From RHKX01 sp963839535 (GTDB lineage Bacteria > Actinomycetota > Thermoleophilia > Solirubrobacterales > 70-9): a stretch of 64,000 nt of DNA. Each line of letters opens with the position of its first letter. Positions within the stretch are counted from its first letter, which is position 1. The position numbers were made by a program, and so were the translations under genes. This document shows, one piece after another, positions 1 to 8,123 of this stretch. The stretch lies in the NCBI GenBank assembly GCA_963839535.1, contig CAWIVF010000010.1:62001-126000 (forward strand), in the 5' to 3' direction. Below the pieces are notes generated by a model. It did not search any database. It saw only the letters and a list, made by a program, of their open reading frames with translations, and had not been told where the DNA came from.

Positions 1-30
1 GATCACGAGCACCGCCGCCTGCCAGGTCAT
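1..30 (-). CDS. Start of probable ECF transporter S component (truncated by window edge)
   Basis: Only ten codons are visible, from an ATG at 30 running leftward off the window (MTWQAAVLVI). The ATG overlaps the TGA of the ATPase gene as ATGA (27-30), so it is translationally coupled to that operon. In ECF transporters the T and A subunits are commonly encoded with a substrate-binding membrane S component, and the hydrophobic start fits a membrane protein. Identity is inferred from position; ten residues prove nothing by themselves. Confidence 0.4.
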   Translation of the reverse strand, partial: MTWQAAVLVI

Positions 31-1649
31 GCGAGCGCTCCCGACGGCGCGGTCCCGCGCAACAGCTCGGCACCCTGCTCGGGAACCACCGCCCTGCCCC
101 CGGTGACCCGGGCGGTCTCCGTGGCGAAGTACCAGCCGCCGCCGAGAACCTCGCGCGGCGTTCCCGCCGCGATCAGCCGGCCGCGGGCGAGCAGGAGCAC
201 GCGGGTCGCGAAGCTCGCGGCGAACTCGACGTCGTGGGTGGCGACGAGGAGTCCCGCGCCGGCGGACGCGAGCTCGTCGATCCACTCGGCGAGGTCGTCC
301 TTGCGCTCCCGGTCGAGCCCGCGGGTCGGCTCGTCGAGGCAGATCAGCCCGCTGGGCCGCCCGCCCGCGCCGCGCCCGGCCATGGCGATCGCGAGGGCGA
401 GGCGCTGGCGCTCACCGCCGGAGAGGTCGCGGGGATCGGTCTCGGGGTCGACGGTCAGGCCGACCGCCTCCAGCGCAGCGCGTCCGTCCGCACCGGGCAG
501 CTCGTCGGCGACTCGCTCGCGGACGAGGTAGTCGTCCGGCCGCTGCCCGAGCAGCGCGCATCCCCCGGGCGCCTCGATCGATCCCCTCTCGGGCTCGAGG
601 ATGCCGGCGCAGGTCCGCAGCAGCGTGCTCTTGCCGGCCCCGTTGGGACCCATCAGCGCGACCCGCTCGCCGGCGCGGACCTCGAGGTCGATCCCGCGGA
701 GCACCGGCCGGATGGCGTCGCTCGCCTCGAGCTCGACCCGCAGCCTGCGGCAGCGCAGGACCGGGTCTCCCGCGGGCTCCTCCGGAGCGGCCTCCTCGAT
801 CGCGGGCCCGGGCTGCAGCCGCGCGCGCTCCAGCGCCGCCCGCGCGGCCTTCACGGTCACCGGGCTCCCCTCGATGCCGGCGAGGTCGAAGAGGCGCATC
901 ACCGGAGTCACGAGGGCGGGCGCCCGCTCGAGCGCGGCCCGGCCGAACTCGCTCACCGGCCCGTCGTAGATCAGGCGGCCGGCCTCGAGCGCGAGAACGC
1001 GATCGGCCGCGGCGAGGCAGCGCTCCAGCCGGTGCTCGCCGAGCAGGATCGTCACCCCCCACTCCTCGTTGAGGCGGCGCAGCAGCGAGATCAGCTCGTC
1101 ACCGGCGACCGGGTCGAGCTGGGAGGTCGGCTCGTCGAGGAGAAGCAGGGGCGGGCCGGTGACGAGGGCGGCGCCGAGCGCGACCCGCTGCAGCTCACCG
1201 CCGGAGAGGGAGTCCGTGGTCCGGTCGAGCAGCGGCTCGATCCCGAGCGCGAGCGCCGCCTCCTCGACCGCGCGCGCCGCCTCGATCCCGTCGGCCCCGC
1301 GCAGCTCCATCGGGAGCTCGAGCTCGGCGCGGACCGTGGTCGAGACCACCTGCGTGTCGGCCTCCTGGCTGACGAAGCCCACGGAGGCCGCAAGCTGGGC
1401 CGGGCCCGCGTCGCGGGTCGACGTGCCCGCGACCCGCACGTCGCCGGCGAACTCGCCGCCGTGGAAGTGCGGCACCAGGCCGCATGCCGCCCGCAGCAGG
1501 GTGCTCTTGCCCGAGCCGGAGCGGCCGGCGAGGACGACGAACTCGCCCGGCTCGACCTCGAGGTCGAGACCGCTCAGCGCGCACTCCTCAGCGCCGGGAT
1601 AGCGGTAGTCGAGCCCCCGGATCGAGAGCGCCGGTCCTCCCTGGATCAC
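27..1649 (-). CDS. Energy-coupling factor (ECF) transporter double ATPase, EcfA-type
   Basis: About 540 residues containing two complete ABC ATPase domains in one chain, equivalent to EcfA1 plus EcfA2. Domain 1 has Walker A GRSGSGKST (about residues 42-50), signature LSGGE (about 148-152) and Walker B LLLLDEP. Domain 2 has Walker A GPNGAGKST (about 334-342), LSGGERQ and ICLDEPTRGLD. It would power vitamin or cobalt import together with the EcfT protein encoded just upstream. The GTG start at 1649 is chosen because it overlaps the ecfT stop as GTGA (1649-1646); the reading frame stays open further upstream, but that stretch is antisense-like shadow inside ecfT. Family assignment is firm; the substrate is inferred from the riboswitch upstream of the operon. 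Confidence 0.9.
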   Translation of the reverse strand: MIQGGPALSIRGLDYRYPGAEECALSGLDLEVEPGEFVVLAGRSGSGKSTLLRAACGLVPHFHGGEFAGDVRVAGTSTRDAGPAQLAASVGFVSQEADTQVVSTTVRAELELPMELRGADGIEAARAVEEAALALGIEPLLDRTTDSLSGGELQRVALGAALVTGPPLLLLDEPTSQLDPVAGDELISLLRRLNEEWGVTILLGEHRLERCLAAADRVLALEAGRLIYDGPVSEFGRAALERAPALVTPVMRLFDLAGIEGSPVTVKAARAALERARLQPGPAIEEAAPEEPAGDPVLRCRRLRVELEASDAIRPVLRGIDLEVRAGERVALMGPNGAGKSTLLRTCAGILEPERGSIEAPGGCALLGQRPDDYLVRERVADELPGADGRAALEAVGLTVDPETDPRDLSGGERQRLALAIAMAGRGAGGRPSGLICLDEPTRGLDRERKDDLAEWIDELASAGAGLLVATHDVEFAASFATRVLLLARGRLIAAGTPREVLGGGWYFATETARVTGGRAVVPEQGAELLRGTAPSGALA

Positions 1650-2566
1650 GTTCGGCCCCCGATCGATCGGGGACGCGCACGACCGCTCATGGAACGAAGG
1701 ATGCCACCGAGGAACGGCAGCATGGTCAGCGCCGGAATCGCCAGGGCGAACCCGACCGTCCCCAGCCCGTGGCCGATGACGATCGAGGGGTAGGCGTCGA
1801 AGCCGCCGAGGCCCTCGAGCGCAGCCCAGATCGAGAGGACCGAGACGGAGACGCCGGCCAGCAGGAGCGACCCCTCCCCCGGCTCGCGCGCATGTCTCGG
1901 CAGGCGCGAGCGGATCCCCAGGCCGTAGCCGCGGAGCTCCAGCGTGGAGGCGATCTCCACGGACCGGTCCAGCGAGCCCGCGACCAGTCGCCGGGCGATC
2001 GCGGCGCGGCCGAGCGGCGCCGCGGCGGGACCGCGCAGCCGGCCGGCCTCGCTCAGCCGGGCCCCGTCGGCCGCGGCGAGGGGCACGAGCCGGGCGATCA
2101 GCGTCGCGGTCAGGGCGGAGCGCGCCGCGAACGGGCGGATCGCACGCAGAACCCGGTCGGGGTCGACGCAGGCCGACCAGACCGCGAAGACGAGGATCGC
2201 GACGACGATCCGGAGGGCGAGGACGCCGCCCTCGGCAAGGGCCTCGGCGCTGACGTCGATTCGCCCGAGCACCGGCAGCTCCCCGCCGCGCAGCAGGATC
2301 GTGCCGCCCCGCTGGGAGACGAGGCCGTTGACGAGGACGACCATCACGGCGAGGGCGATCGACCAGCGCAGCGGGCCGCGCAGGCTCGGGCCGGCGCCCG
2401 ATGCGATCCCCGCGCCGATGGCGGCGACGCCGGCGGCGGCGAGGACGATCGGGCTCGAGAAGGCGAAGGCGATGACGGCGAGCGGAGCGAGGTAGGCGGC
2501 CGCGATCCACGGCCGGGCCCGTCCGAGGGGGCCGGGCCTCGGCGCGTAGGCGAGGGCGGCCCTCAT
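1646..2566 (-). CDS. ECF transporter transmembrane component EcfT (CbiQ-like)
   Basis: A 306-residue polytopic membrane protein. It has hydrophobic segments in the first 70 residues, further segments near the middle and a cluster at the C-terminus. The cytoplasmic region carries the short Arg-Gly motifs (RLRG and ELRGYG) typical of the EcfT coupling helices that bind the ATPases. It is the shared transmembrane subunit linking the ATPase to the S component. The ATG at 2566 overlaps the stop of the upstream lipoprotein gene (ATGA), and its own stop overlaps the ATPase start, so all are one transcription unit. CbiQ-family membership is clear; cobalamin or cobalt specificity is inference from context. 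Confidence 0.85.
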   Translation of the reverse strand: MRAALAYAPRPGPLGRARPWIAAAYLAPLAVIAFAFSSPIVLAAAGVAAIGAGIASGAGPSLRGPLRWSIALAVMVVLVNGLVSQRGGTILLRGGELPVLGRIDVSAEALAEGGVLALRIVVAILVFAVWSACVDPDRVLRAIRPFAARSALTATLIARLVPLAAADGARLSEAGRLRGPAAAPLGRAAIARRLVAGSLDRSVEIASTLELRGYGLGIRSRLPRHAREPGEGSLLLAGVSVSVLSIWAALEGLGGFDAYPSIVIGHGLGTVGFALAIPALTMLPFLGGILRSMSGRARPRSIGGRT

Positions 2567-3537
2567 CCGCAGCTCTCCTCGCCGAGTCCGACCGGGAGGT
2601 CGTCGGCGGTGGGCAGCGGCTGCGGCTCTCCGTCCCCGCCGACGGCGACGGCGTAGCGGTCCTGCAGCGTCTCCTCGTCGAGCAGGGACACGGCGTCGCC
2701 GACCGACTCGTCGTCGGTGCCGGCGACGACCCAGGTCGGCTCATCCTCCGCCCGGCGGACGGCGGCGACGAAGCCGGTCGCCTCCAGCTCGAGGCGAGGC
2801 TGGGCGTCCGAGCCGAGCGCGGAGAGCGTCCAGGCGCCGGCACAGCGCTCGACCCGGGCGTAGACGCCGCTGGTCGAGGGCCCGGCCTCGAGCAGAGCGG
2901 CTGCGGGGTCCGCGCGCAGCCGCTCCCACGGGCCGATCAGGACGCGCAGCTCATCGGGATGGGAGCGCGGCTCGGGCACCGTCTCGACCCGGGGGTCGGC
3001 CCCGGCGTCCCGCAGACGCTCGGCGGCGTCGTCGCAGATCTCCTCGTCCGTGAGGCACTCGACGACCACCCCGGGCTGCTCCCCTCCCTCGCGCCCGGCG
3101 AAGGGAGCCGGCCACGAGCCGACGACGGCGGGAACGAAGTACGCCTCCTGCCAGCTGCGGTAGTCCCACCAGATGCGATCGCCCGGACTGACCTCGGTCT
3201 CCCCCGCGCCGACGTCGGAGTAGGAGCCGTTGACGAAGAAGAACCAGTCGTTGCGCCCGCCGTCGTTCGTGCTGCCCTCCACGCCGTCGATCGAGTCGAC
3301 GAAGTTGCCCCCGTAGCTCGTCTCGATCTCGGCGACCTCGTCGAGGAACCGGACGACGGTGTCGGATGGGGTCGGATCCTCGAGCGTCCCGCTCGCGATC
3401 TCCTCGGCCCCGAAGTCGTGCGTGACCCGCAGGGTGGCGGTGCCCTCGTCGGCCTCGCCGGGGCCGATGCCGCAGCCGCCCGCCGCGACGGTGCACGAGA
3501 GCACCATCGCGGCGAGGGCGGCTGCGCGCCGGCTCAT
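2563..3537 (-). CDS. DUF4430-domain lipoprotein, probable cobalamin-binding partner of the ECF system
   Basis: A 324-residue protein starting at ATG 3537. The N-terminus is a signal peptide ending in a lipobox-like AAGGC (Cys about residue 22), so it is probably lipid-anchored outside the membrane. Residues about 35-130 match the DUF4430 fold (TLRVTHDFG, FFFVNGSYSDVGAG, GDRIWWDYRSW), related to the C-terminal domain of transcobalamin/intrinsic factor. The remaining 190 residues are soluble and unrecognised. It lies between the secreted gene at 3542 and ecfT, overlapping ecfT by ATGA, downstream of a cobalamin riboswitch. B12 capture is therefore the likeliest role. The domain assignment is strong; ligand binding is inferred. 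Confidence 0.75.
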   Translation of the reverse strand: MSRRAAALAAMVLSCTVAAGGCGIGPGEADEGTATLRVTHDFGAEEIASGTLEDPTPSDTVVRFLDEVAEIETSYGGNFVDSIDGVEGSTNDGGRNDWFFFVNGSYSDVGAGETEVSPGDRIWWDYRSWQEAYFVPAVVGSWPAPFAGREGGEQPGVVVECLTDEEICDDAAERLRDAGADPRVETVPEPRSHPDELRVLIGPWERLRADPAAALLEAGPSTSGVYARVERCAGAWTLSALGSDAQPRLELEATGFVAAVRRAEDEPTWVVAGTDDESVGDAVSLLDEETLQDRYAVAVGGDGEPQPLPTADDLPVGLGEESCG

Positions 3538-3541
3538 CGGA

Positions 3542-4534
3542 TCAGCTGCGGACGATGCGCTCGCAGGAGGCGGCGGTCTTCGTGTTCCGCTGCTTCTTGC
3601 CGAGCGTGACGACGTCCTTGCCGGCGCCGCAGGAGATCGCGTCGGGATTGCGTCCCCGGCTGGCGTCGATCTTGTCGTCGCCGCCACCGGCGACGATCGT
3701 CTCGGCCCTGCGGCTGGCGACGATTCGGTCCGCACCGGGGGTGCCGCCGATCTTCGCCGCGTAGCCGGGCGGGCAATCGCGCGGCGCGAGCGTGCAGATC
3801 ACCTTCGTGTTCGAGGGGATCGAGCCCTTCCGCCGAGCGCTCAGCTCGAGCAGGTCGCCGTTGGCGGTGACGGTGGTCTCACCGTCGGCATCGGTCGGCT
3901 TCGCCGCGCCGGCGACCTTGGCGCCCTCCGCCGGGCTGCGCGTGCCGTCGTCGGCGTAGGAGACGACCTTGACCGTGATCTCCTCACCGGCCGACGCCTT
4001 CGACGGGGCGATCAGCGAGAGCTCGTCGGGGGCCGGGTCGTTGAAGTCCTCGATCAGGAACCAGAGGATCTCGTCGCCGCGCTTCACCGGGGTCTGATCG
4101 CCGCCGGTGGTGGTCCCGGTGTGGTTCTTCTTCAGGTACCAGTAGCCGGTGTCCGGCGCGACGGCCTCGCCGATCCCGCAGAGCGCGATCCCGAAGTCGA
4201 AGTGGTCGCTGATCGAGAGCGGCTTCAGCGTCTTCGTCGCGGTGCCGCCGTCGGCGACCAGGCCGAGGGCGTTCGGCGTCTCGAGCCGGACCGGATCGCC
4301 GGAACCGCCGGTGCCGGGACCGAAGCAGTCGGCCTGCGGATCGGTCTTGATCTTGACGGCGCCCGTGTACTGGGTCTGCTCGGCGAGCGTGTCGCCCTTC
4401 GGATCGACGACCCGGAGGCCGGCGGGAACGTCATCGGATGCGGCCTCCGCGGAGGAGACCATGGAGATTGCCAGCAGGCAGGCGCCCAGGATTGTCGGGA
4501 CGACGGCGCGCAGGCGCGAATGGGGTGTGGACAT
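3542..4534 (-). CDS. Secreted DUF4430-like protein with C-terminal calcium-binding-repeat tail, first gene of B12 operon
   Basis: A 330-residue protein with a clear Sec signal peptide (hydrophobic core about residues 8-28, cleavage after SSAEA). The middle holds a DUF4430-like segment (YWYLKKNHTG, VKRGDEILWFL), followed by a bacterial Ig-like stretch (SAGEEITVKVVSYADDG). The last about 70 residues are RTX-like (GADRI, GGGDDKIDASRG, CGAGKDVV, final CERIV), a tail common on Thermoleophilia secreted proteins. It is the first gene after the cobalamin riboswitch, with a good ribosome-binding site (GAGGAAAGGG) before the ATG. It may be a secreted or wall-associated B12 scavenger; this is inferred from operon position and the DUF4430-like segment. 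Confidence 0.7.
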   Translation of the reverse strand: MSTPHSRLRAVVPTILGACLLAISMVSSAEAASDDVPAGLRVVDPKGDTLAEQTQYTGAVKIKTDPQADCFGPGTGGSGDPVRLETPNALGLVADGGTATKTLKPLSISDHFDFGIALCGIGEAVAPDTGYWYLKKNHTGTTTGGDQTPVKRGDEILWFLIEDFNDPAPDELSLIAPSKASAGEEITVKVVSYADDGTRSPAEGAKVAGAAKPTDADGETTVTANGDLLELSARRKGSIPSNTKVICTLAPRDCPPGYAAKIGGTPGADRIVASRRAETIVAGGGDDKIDASRGRNPDAISCGAGKDVVTLGKKQRNTKTAASCERIVRS

Positions 4535-4565
4535 GAGCCACCCTTTCCTCGAGGGTTGATAACGG

Positions 4566-4745
4566 CTGGCCGGAGGCAGGTCTCCTGGCTTCCGGGACTG
4601 GCTCCGCGCCTTCCCAGGACCCTCGACGGATCCCAGTGGCTCGACTCACGTCATGCGACGCCCACACCCGGTCACAGTGGCGGGACCGCGCCGGTTTCAC
4701 ACCGGACTTCCCTGACCACCGACCTATGGACTAACTGCGGGCCAG
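4566..4745 (-). promoter_or_regulatory. Cobalamin (AdoCbl) riboswitch
   Basis: Read on the minus strand, this leader contains the conserved B12 box AGCCAGGAGACCTGCC (complement of 4575-4590). It also has the GGTGTGAAACCGG-type hairpin (near 4690-4710) and the GCCACTGTGACC element preceding it in the expected order, which together define the cobalamin riboswitch core. It ends about 30 bases before the start codon of the secreted DUF4430 gene. It should repress that gene and the following ECF genes when cobalamin is plentiful. Confidence 0.93.
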
Positions 4746-4776
4746 CCTACCGGAGCAGGCCGGGTCCCGGGGGCTC

Positions 4777-5163
4777 CTAGTTGGAGCGCTCCTCGACGGT
4801 CTTCCGGAGCTGCGAGACGACCTCGGGCATCGACTTGCGCATCCGCGGCAGCTCCCAGTGCTCGATCTTCAGCGCGCGCACCGAGGAGGTCGCGACGACC
4901 GAGGCGGAGCGCTCCTGCTTCTCGAGCAGGCCCTGCTCGCCGAAGATGTCGCCGGGTCCGAGATCGGCGATCTTCTCGCCGGCCCGCTCGACGCGGACGG
5001 TGCCGTCGTCGATCGCGTAGAAGTCGTTCGAGTAGCCGCCCTCCTGGATGATCGTCTTCCCCTCGGGGAACTCGACGAGCATCGTGAATGGGGCGATCTT
5101 GCTCAGCTTCGCCTCGTCGACGTCCTTGAACAGTGAGAAGCGCTTGAGCTGGCTGGGGTCCAC
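4777..5163 (-). CDS. Stand-alone cyclic nucleotide-binding domain protein
   Basis: A 128-residue protein that is almost entirely one cNMP-binding beta-roll. It has FKDVDEAKL at the start, FPEGKTIIQEGG, the phosphate-binding-cassette region GDIFGEQGLLE, and RSASVVA. There is no DNA-binding helix-turn-helix or catalytic domain, so it is not a full Crp/Fnr regulator. Such single-domain proteins are thought to act as sensors on partner proteins. The GTG start at 5163 is supported by GGGAGGAAAG just upstream. It is divergent from glutamate dehydrogenase. The PBC Arg contact appears as RSAS. Partner unknown. Confidence 0.85.
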   Translation of the reverse strand: MDPSQLKRFSLFKDVDEAKLSKIAPFTMLVEFPEGKTIIQEGGYSNDFYAIDDGTVRVERAGEKIADLGPGDIFGEQGLLEKQERSASVVATSSVRALKIEHWELPRMRKSMPEVVSQLRKTVEERSN

Positions 5164-5265
5164 GTCGTTCTTTCCTCCCGGTCGGTCGCCATGGAAGCTA
5201 TCCGATTCGGGCGCGGCAGCGGTGGCCCAATCAGGCGCCCGGGTAGCATCGCGCGATCCCCGCGA

Positions 5266-6617
5266 GTGACGAAAGCTCCGGCGGCGACTCGATCGCCGAC
5301 TCGATCGCCGCGACGGCGAACGGCTCCCTGTTCGGCGGCGCCCAGCGGGTTCTCGACGCCGCGTTCGAGCACGCGGGGGTCTCCGCCGACACGCTCGAGC
5401 GCCTGCGGCTGCCGAAGTCCGCGCTCAAGGTCTCGATCCCGGTCCGCATGGACGACGGCTCGCTGCGGACCTTCGCCGGCTACCGCGTCCGCTACGACGA
5501 GACCCGCGGCCCGACCAAGGGCGGCATCCGCTTCCACCCCCAGGTCAACATCGACGAGATCCAGTCGCTCGCCTTCTGGATGACGTTCAAGTGCGCCGCG
5601 CTCGGGCTGCCCTTCGGCGGCGCCAAGGGCGGGGTCACGGTCGACCCGAAGGAGCTCTCGCTGTTCGAGCTGGAGCGACTCGCGCGCGGCTACGTCGATG
5701 CGATCGCCGACTTCATCGGCCCCGACGTCGACATCCCCGCCCCCGACGTCTACACGAACGAGCTGGTGCTCGGCTGGATGACGGATCAGTACTCCAAGAT
5801 CAGCCGGACGCGCGAGCCGGCGGCCTTCACCGGCAAGCCGATGGCGATGGGCGGCAGCGAGGGACGCGCCACCGCCACCGCCGACGGCGGCGCCCAGGTG
5901 ATCGAGCAGCTCCTGCCGCGGCTGCGCGAGGCCGACGACGAGCTGCCGAAGGAGAACGAGGAGACCACCGTCGCCGTCCAGGGCTTCGGCAACGCCGGAG
6001 CGGCGATCGCCGAGCGCCTCGCCGAGGCCGGGATGAAGGTCGTCGCCGTCTCCGACTCCCAGACCGCGCTGCATGCGCCGGAGGGGCTCGACATCGCCCC
6101 GATCGCGAAGCGCAAGCGAGAGGAGGGCAAGCTCGAGGGCGAGGCACTCTCCGGCGAGGTGAGCGAGATCGACGGCGAGGAGCTGCTCGCGCTCGACGTC
6201 GACCTGCTCATCCCCTCGGCGCTCGAGGGCGCGATCAACGAGGACAACGTCGATGACGTGAAGGCGCGCGTGATCGTCGAGCTCGCCAATGGCCCGGTGG
6301 CGCCCGCCGCCGACGAGAAGCTGATCGAGCGCGGCGTCACGATCCTCCCCGACATCCTCGTCAACGCCGGCGGCGTGACCGTTTCCTACTTCGAGTGGGT
6401 CCAGAACCGCGCCGGTCTCTACTGGAGCGCCGACGAGGTCCGGGAGAAGCTGCGCGAGCGGATGGAGACCGAGACCGACCGGATCTGGTCGATCGCCGAG
6501 GACCTGGACGTGCCGTTGCGCGTCGCGGCCTACGTCCATGCGCTGCGGCGCATCGACGCGGCTGTGGAGGCCGGCGGCTCCGCCGAGCGCTTCCGCGCCG
6601 GCAACGGCAGCTCCTAG
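5266..6617 (+). CDS. gdhA: Glutamate (Glu/Leu/Phe/Val family) dehydrogenase, start codon unresolved
   Basis: Catalyses reversible oxidative deamination of glutamate to 2-oxoglutarate with NAD(P). The frame ending at 6617 shows the substrate-site motifs GGIRFHP and PFGGAKGG, the GGSEGR segment and a Rossmann domain (VQGFGNAGAAIA). Family-like sequence (SLFGGAQRVLDAA) begins well before the first in-frame ATG at 5448. The only codons between the in-frame stop at 5244 and that point contain no ATG, GTG or TTG. A GTG at 5266 lies in the neighbouring frame, so a one-base indel just after it would restore a normal start; 5266 is given on that basis. Total length would be about 450 residues, normal for the family. 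Confidence 0.85.
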
Positions 6618-6665
6618 GCGCGTCCCTCGCCGGCCTCGGCCCGGGCGCCGGTCTATCATCGCTTC

Positions 6666-7587
6666 GTGGGAATCATTCTCAGGTTCGGTTCGGCCCTGGC
6701 GCTGGCGGCGACTCTCCTGGCCCTCGCCGGGTGCGGGCGCGACGACGGCTCGGGCGCGGGCGTGGCCGTCACCGCGAGCACGACTCAGCTCGCCGACATC
6801 GCGCGCAACGTCGCCGGGGACCGAGCGCAGGTGGCCGGGATCCTCACCCCCAACTCCGATCCCGCACGACTACGAGCCGCGGCCGAGCGACGCCGAGTCC
6901 CTCGCCGAGTCGGATCTGATCCTCCGCTCCGGCGGCGACCCCGACCTCTGGCTGGAGCAGCTGATCGAGAGCTCCGGCTCCGACGCCCCCGTGCTGACGC
7001 TCCTCGACGAGATCGGGACCGACGATCCCCACTGGTGGCAGGACCCGCGCAACGGGATCGCGGCGGCCGAGGCGATCCGCGACGAGCTGATCGCCGTCGA
7101 CCCCGCCGGCGAGGAGGTCTACGCCCGCAACGCCGCGGCCTACGTGAAGCGGCTCCGCGAGCTGGACTCGCGGATCGCCGGCTGCATGGAGCGGGTCCCG
7201 GCCTCGGAGCGGCGCCTCGTGACGAGCCACGACGCGCTCGGCGCCTACGCGGCGCGCTACGGGATCGAGGTGATCGGGGCGGCGATCCCCGCCCTGACCA
7301 CCCAGGCGCAGGCGTCAGCCGGCGAGACCGCGGAGCTCGTCGACACGATCCGCTCGACCGGCGTGCGGACGATCTTCCCCGAGGCGGGCATCTCGCCGGA
7401 GCTCGAGGAGGTGATCGCCGAGGAGGCGGGCGCGACGGTCGGCGACGAGCTCTGGGCCGACGCCCTCGGCTCGGAGGGAACGGCCGGCGCGACCTACCTC
7501 GGCTCCCTCGCGGCCAACACCGAGACCCTCGTCGACGGCTTCACCGGCGGCGAGCAGGCCTGCTCGATCGCCGTGCCGGGTTCCTGA
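6666..7587 (+). CDS. znuA: Zinc ABC transporter substrate-binding lipoprotein (ZnuA-like), one frame break
   Basis: Periplasm-equivalent metal-binding lipoprotein delivering Zn2+ to the permeases encoded at 8.1-10.6 kb. It begins at GTG 6666 with a lipoprotein signal (LLALAGC). The frame shifts by one base near 6858-6865, exactly within the conserved PHDYEP motif, and continues to a TGA at 7587. Metal-ligand regions of the TroA/ZnuA family are visible: His in PHDYEP, His in DDPHWW and His in TSHDALGAYAARYG, plus the C-terminal acidic residue region. A candidate Zur operator overlaps the start codon, and zur lies immediately downstream in the opposite orientation. The break is probably a sequencing error because both halves are well conserved. 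Confidence 0.85.
6667..6681. promoter_or_regulatory. Candidate Zur operator overlapping the znuA start
   Basis: TGGGAATCATTCTCA is a 15-bp near-palindrome of the TGAxAATxATTxTCA type described for actinobacterial Fur/Zur regulators. It shares 11 of 15 bases with the site at 8125-8139. It overlaps the GTG start at 6666, so repression would block a leaderless or very short-leader transcript. Zur assignment is inference from genes and pattern. Confidence 0.65.
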
Positions 7588-7596
7588 CGTCCGGCC

Positions 7597-8082
7597 TCAG
7601 GCCGCCTTCGCGCCCTCGGTGCAATTCGGGCAGCTCCCCCGGAGGATCACGTCGTGGTCGCCGACCGAGTAGTCGAGCCGCCGGCCGAGGTCGTCGATCG
7701 CACGCTCGAGGCGGGAGTCCTCGAACGGAGTGACGAGGCCGCACTCGTCGCAGACGAGGTGATGGTGGTGATGCTCGCCGCCGGGCAGCGCGGGCTCGTA
7801 CCGCGCCGAGGCATCGCCGACGTCGAGTCGCTGGACCAGCCGCAGGCCCTCGAGCAACTCGAGCGTCCGGTAGACGGTGGCGACCCCGACGCCGCGCCCG
7901 TCGTCACGAAGTGAGTCGGCGATCTCCCGCGCCGTCAGCACGCACTCCTGGCGCGCGATCAGCCCGAGGACGGCGGAGCGGGGCGCGCTGGCCCGGTAAC
8001 CGGCGGTGCGCAGCGCCGCCTCGGCGTGCTCGATCCACTCGGCCGCGGGTGGGCTCGCTACGTCGTTGTGACTCGAGGGCAT
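7597..8082 (-). CDS. zur: Fur-family metal-dependent repressor, zinc-type (Zur)
   Basis: A 161-residue Fur-family protein. The N-terminal winged helix includes RSAVLGLIA and the recognition region VATVYRTLELL. It is followed by the His-rich hinge EHHHHHLVC and the two structural CxxC pairs (CDEC, CPNC) of Fur/Zur proteins. It lies between znuA and the divergent znuB-znuC-znuB genes, which argues for zinc rather than iron sensing. A candidate operator lies 13 bases before its ATG (8096-8110), suggesting autoregulation. Confidence 0.88.
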   Translation of the reverse strand: MPSSHNDVASPPAAEWIEHAEAALRTAGYRASAPRSAVLGLIARQECVLTAREIADSLRDDGRGVGVATVYRTLELLEGLRLVQRLDVGDASARYEPALPGGEHHHHHLVCDECGLVTPFEDSRLERAIDDLGRRLDYSVGDHDVILRGSCPNCTEGAKAA

Positions 8083-8095
8083 GGCGTGATCTCGG

Positions 8096-8110
8096 AGATA
8101 ACCGTTCTCA
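8096..8110. promoter_or_regulatory. Candidate Zur operator in the zur-znuB divergent promoter
   Basis: AGATAACCGTTCTCA; its complement TGAGAACGGTTATCT is a 15-bp near-palindrome with the same TGAGAA start as the complements of the sites at 6667 and 8125. It lies between the zur start (8082) and the znuB start (8124) and could serve both directions. Confidence 0.55.
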
Positions 8111-8123
8111 GTATTGTGGATAA

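Noticed and set aside
234..1793. Long plus-strand open frame opposite the ECF ATPase and permease genes
   Set aside because: Antisense shadow; composition is Arg/Gly/Ala-rich with no domain, while the minus strand encodes clear ABC ATPase motifs.
5103..6659. Minus-strand frame opposite glutamate dehydrogenase
   Set aside because: Pure antisense of a highly conserved enzyme; the translation is Asp/Gly/Leu/Arg-rich without motifs.
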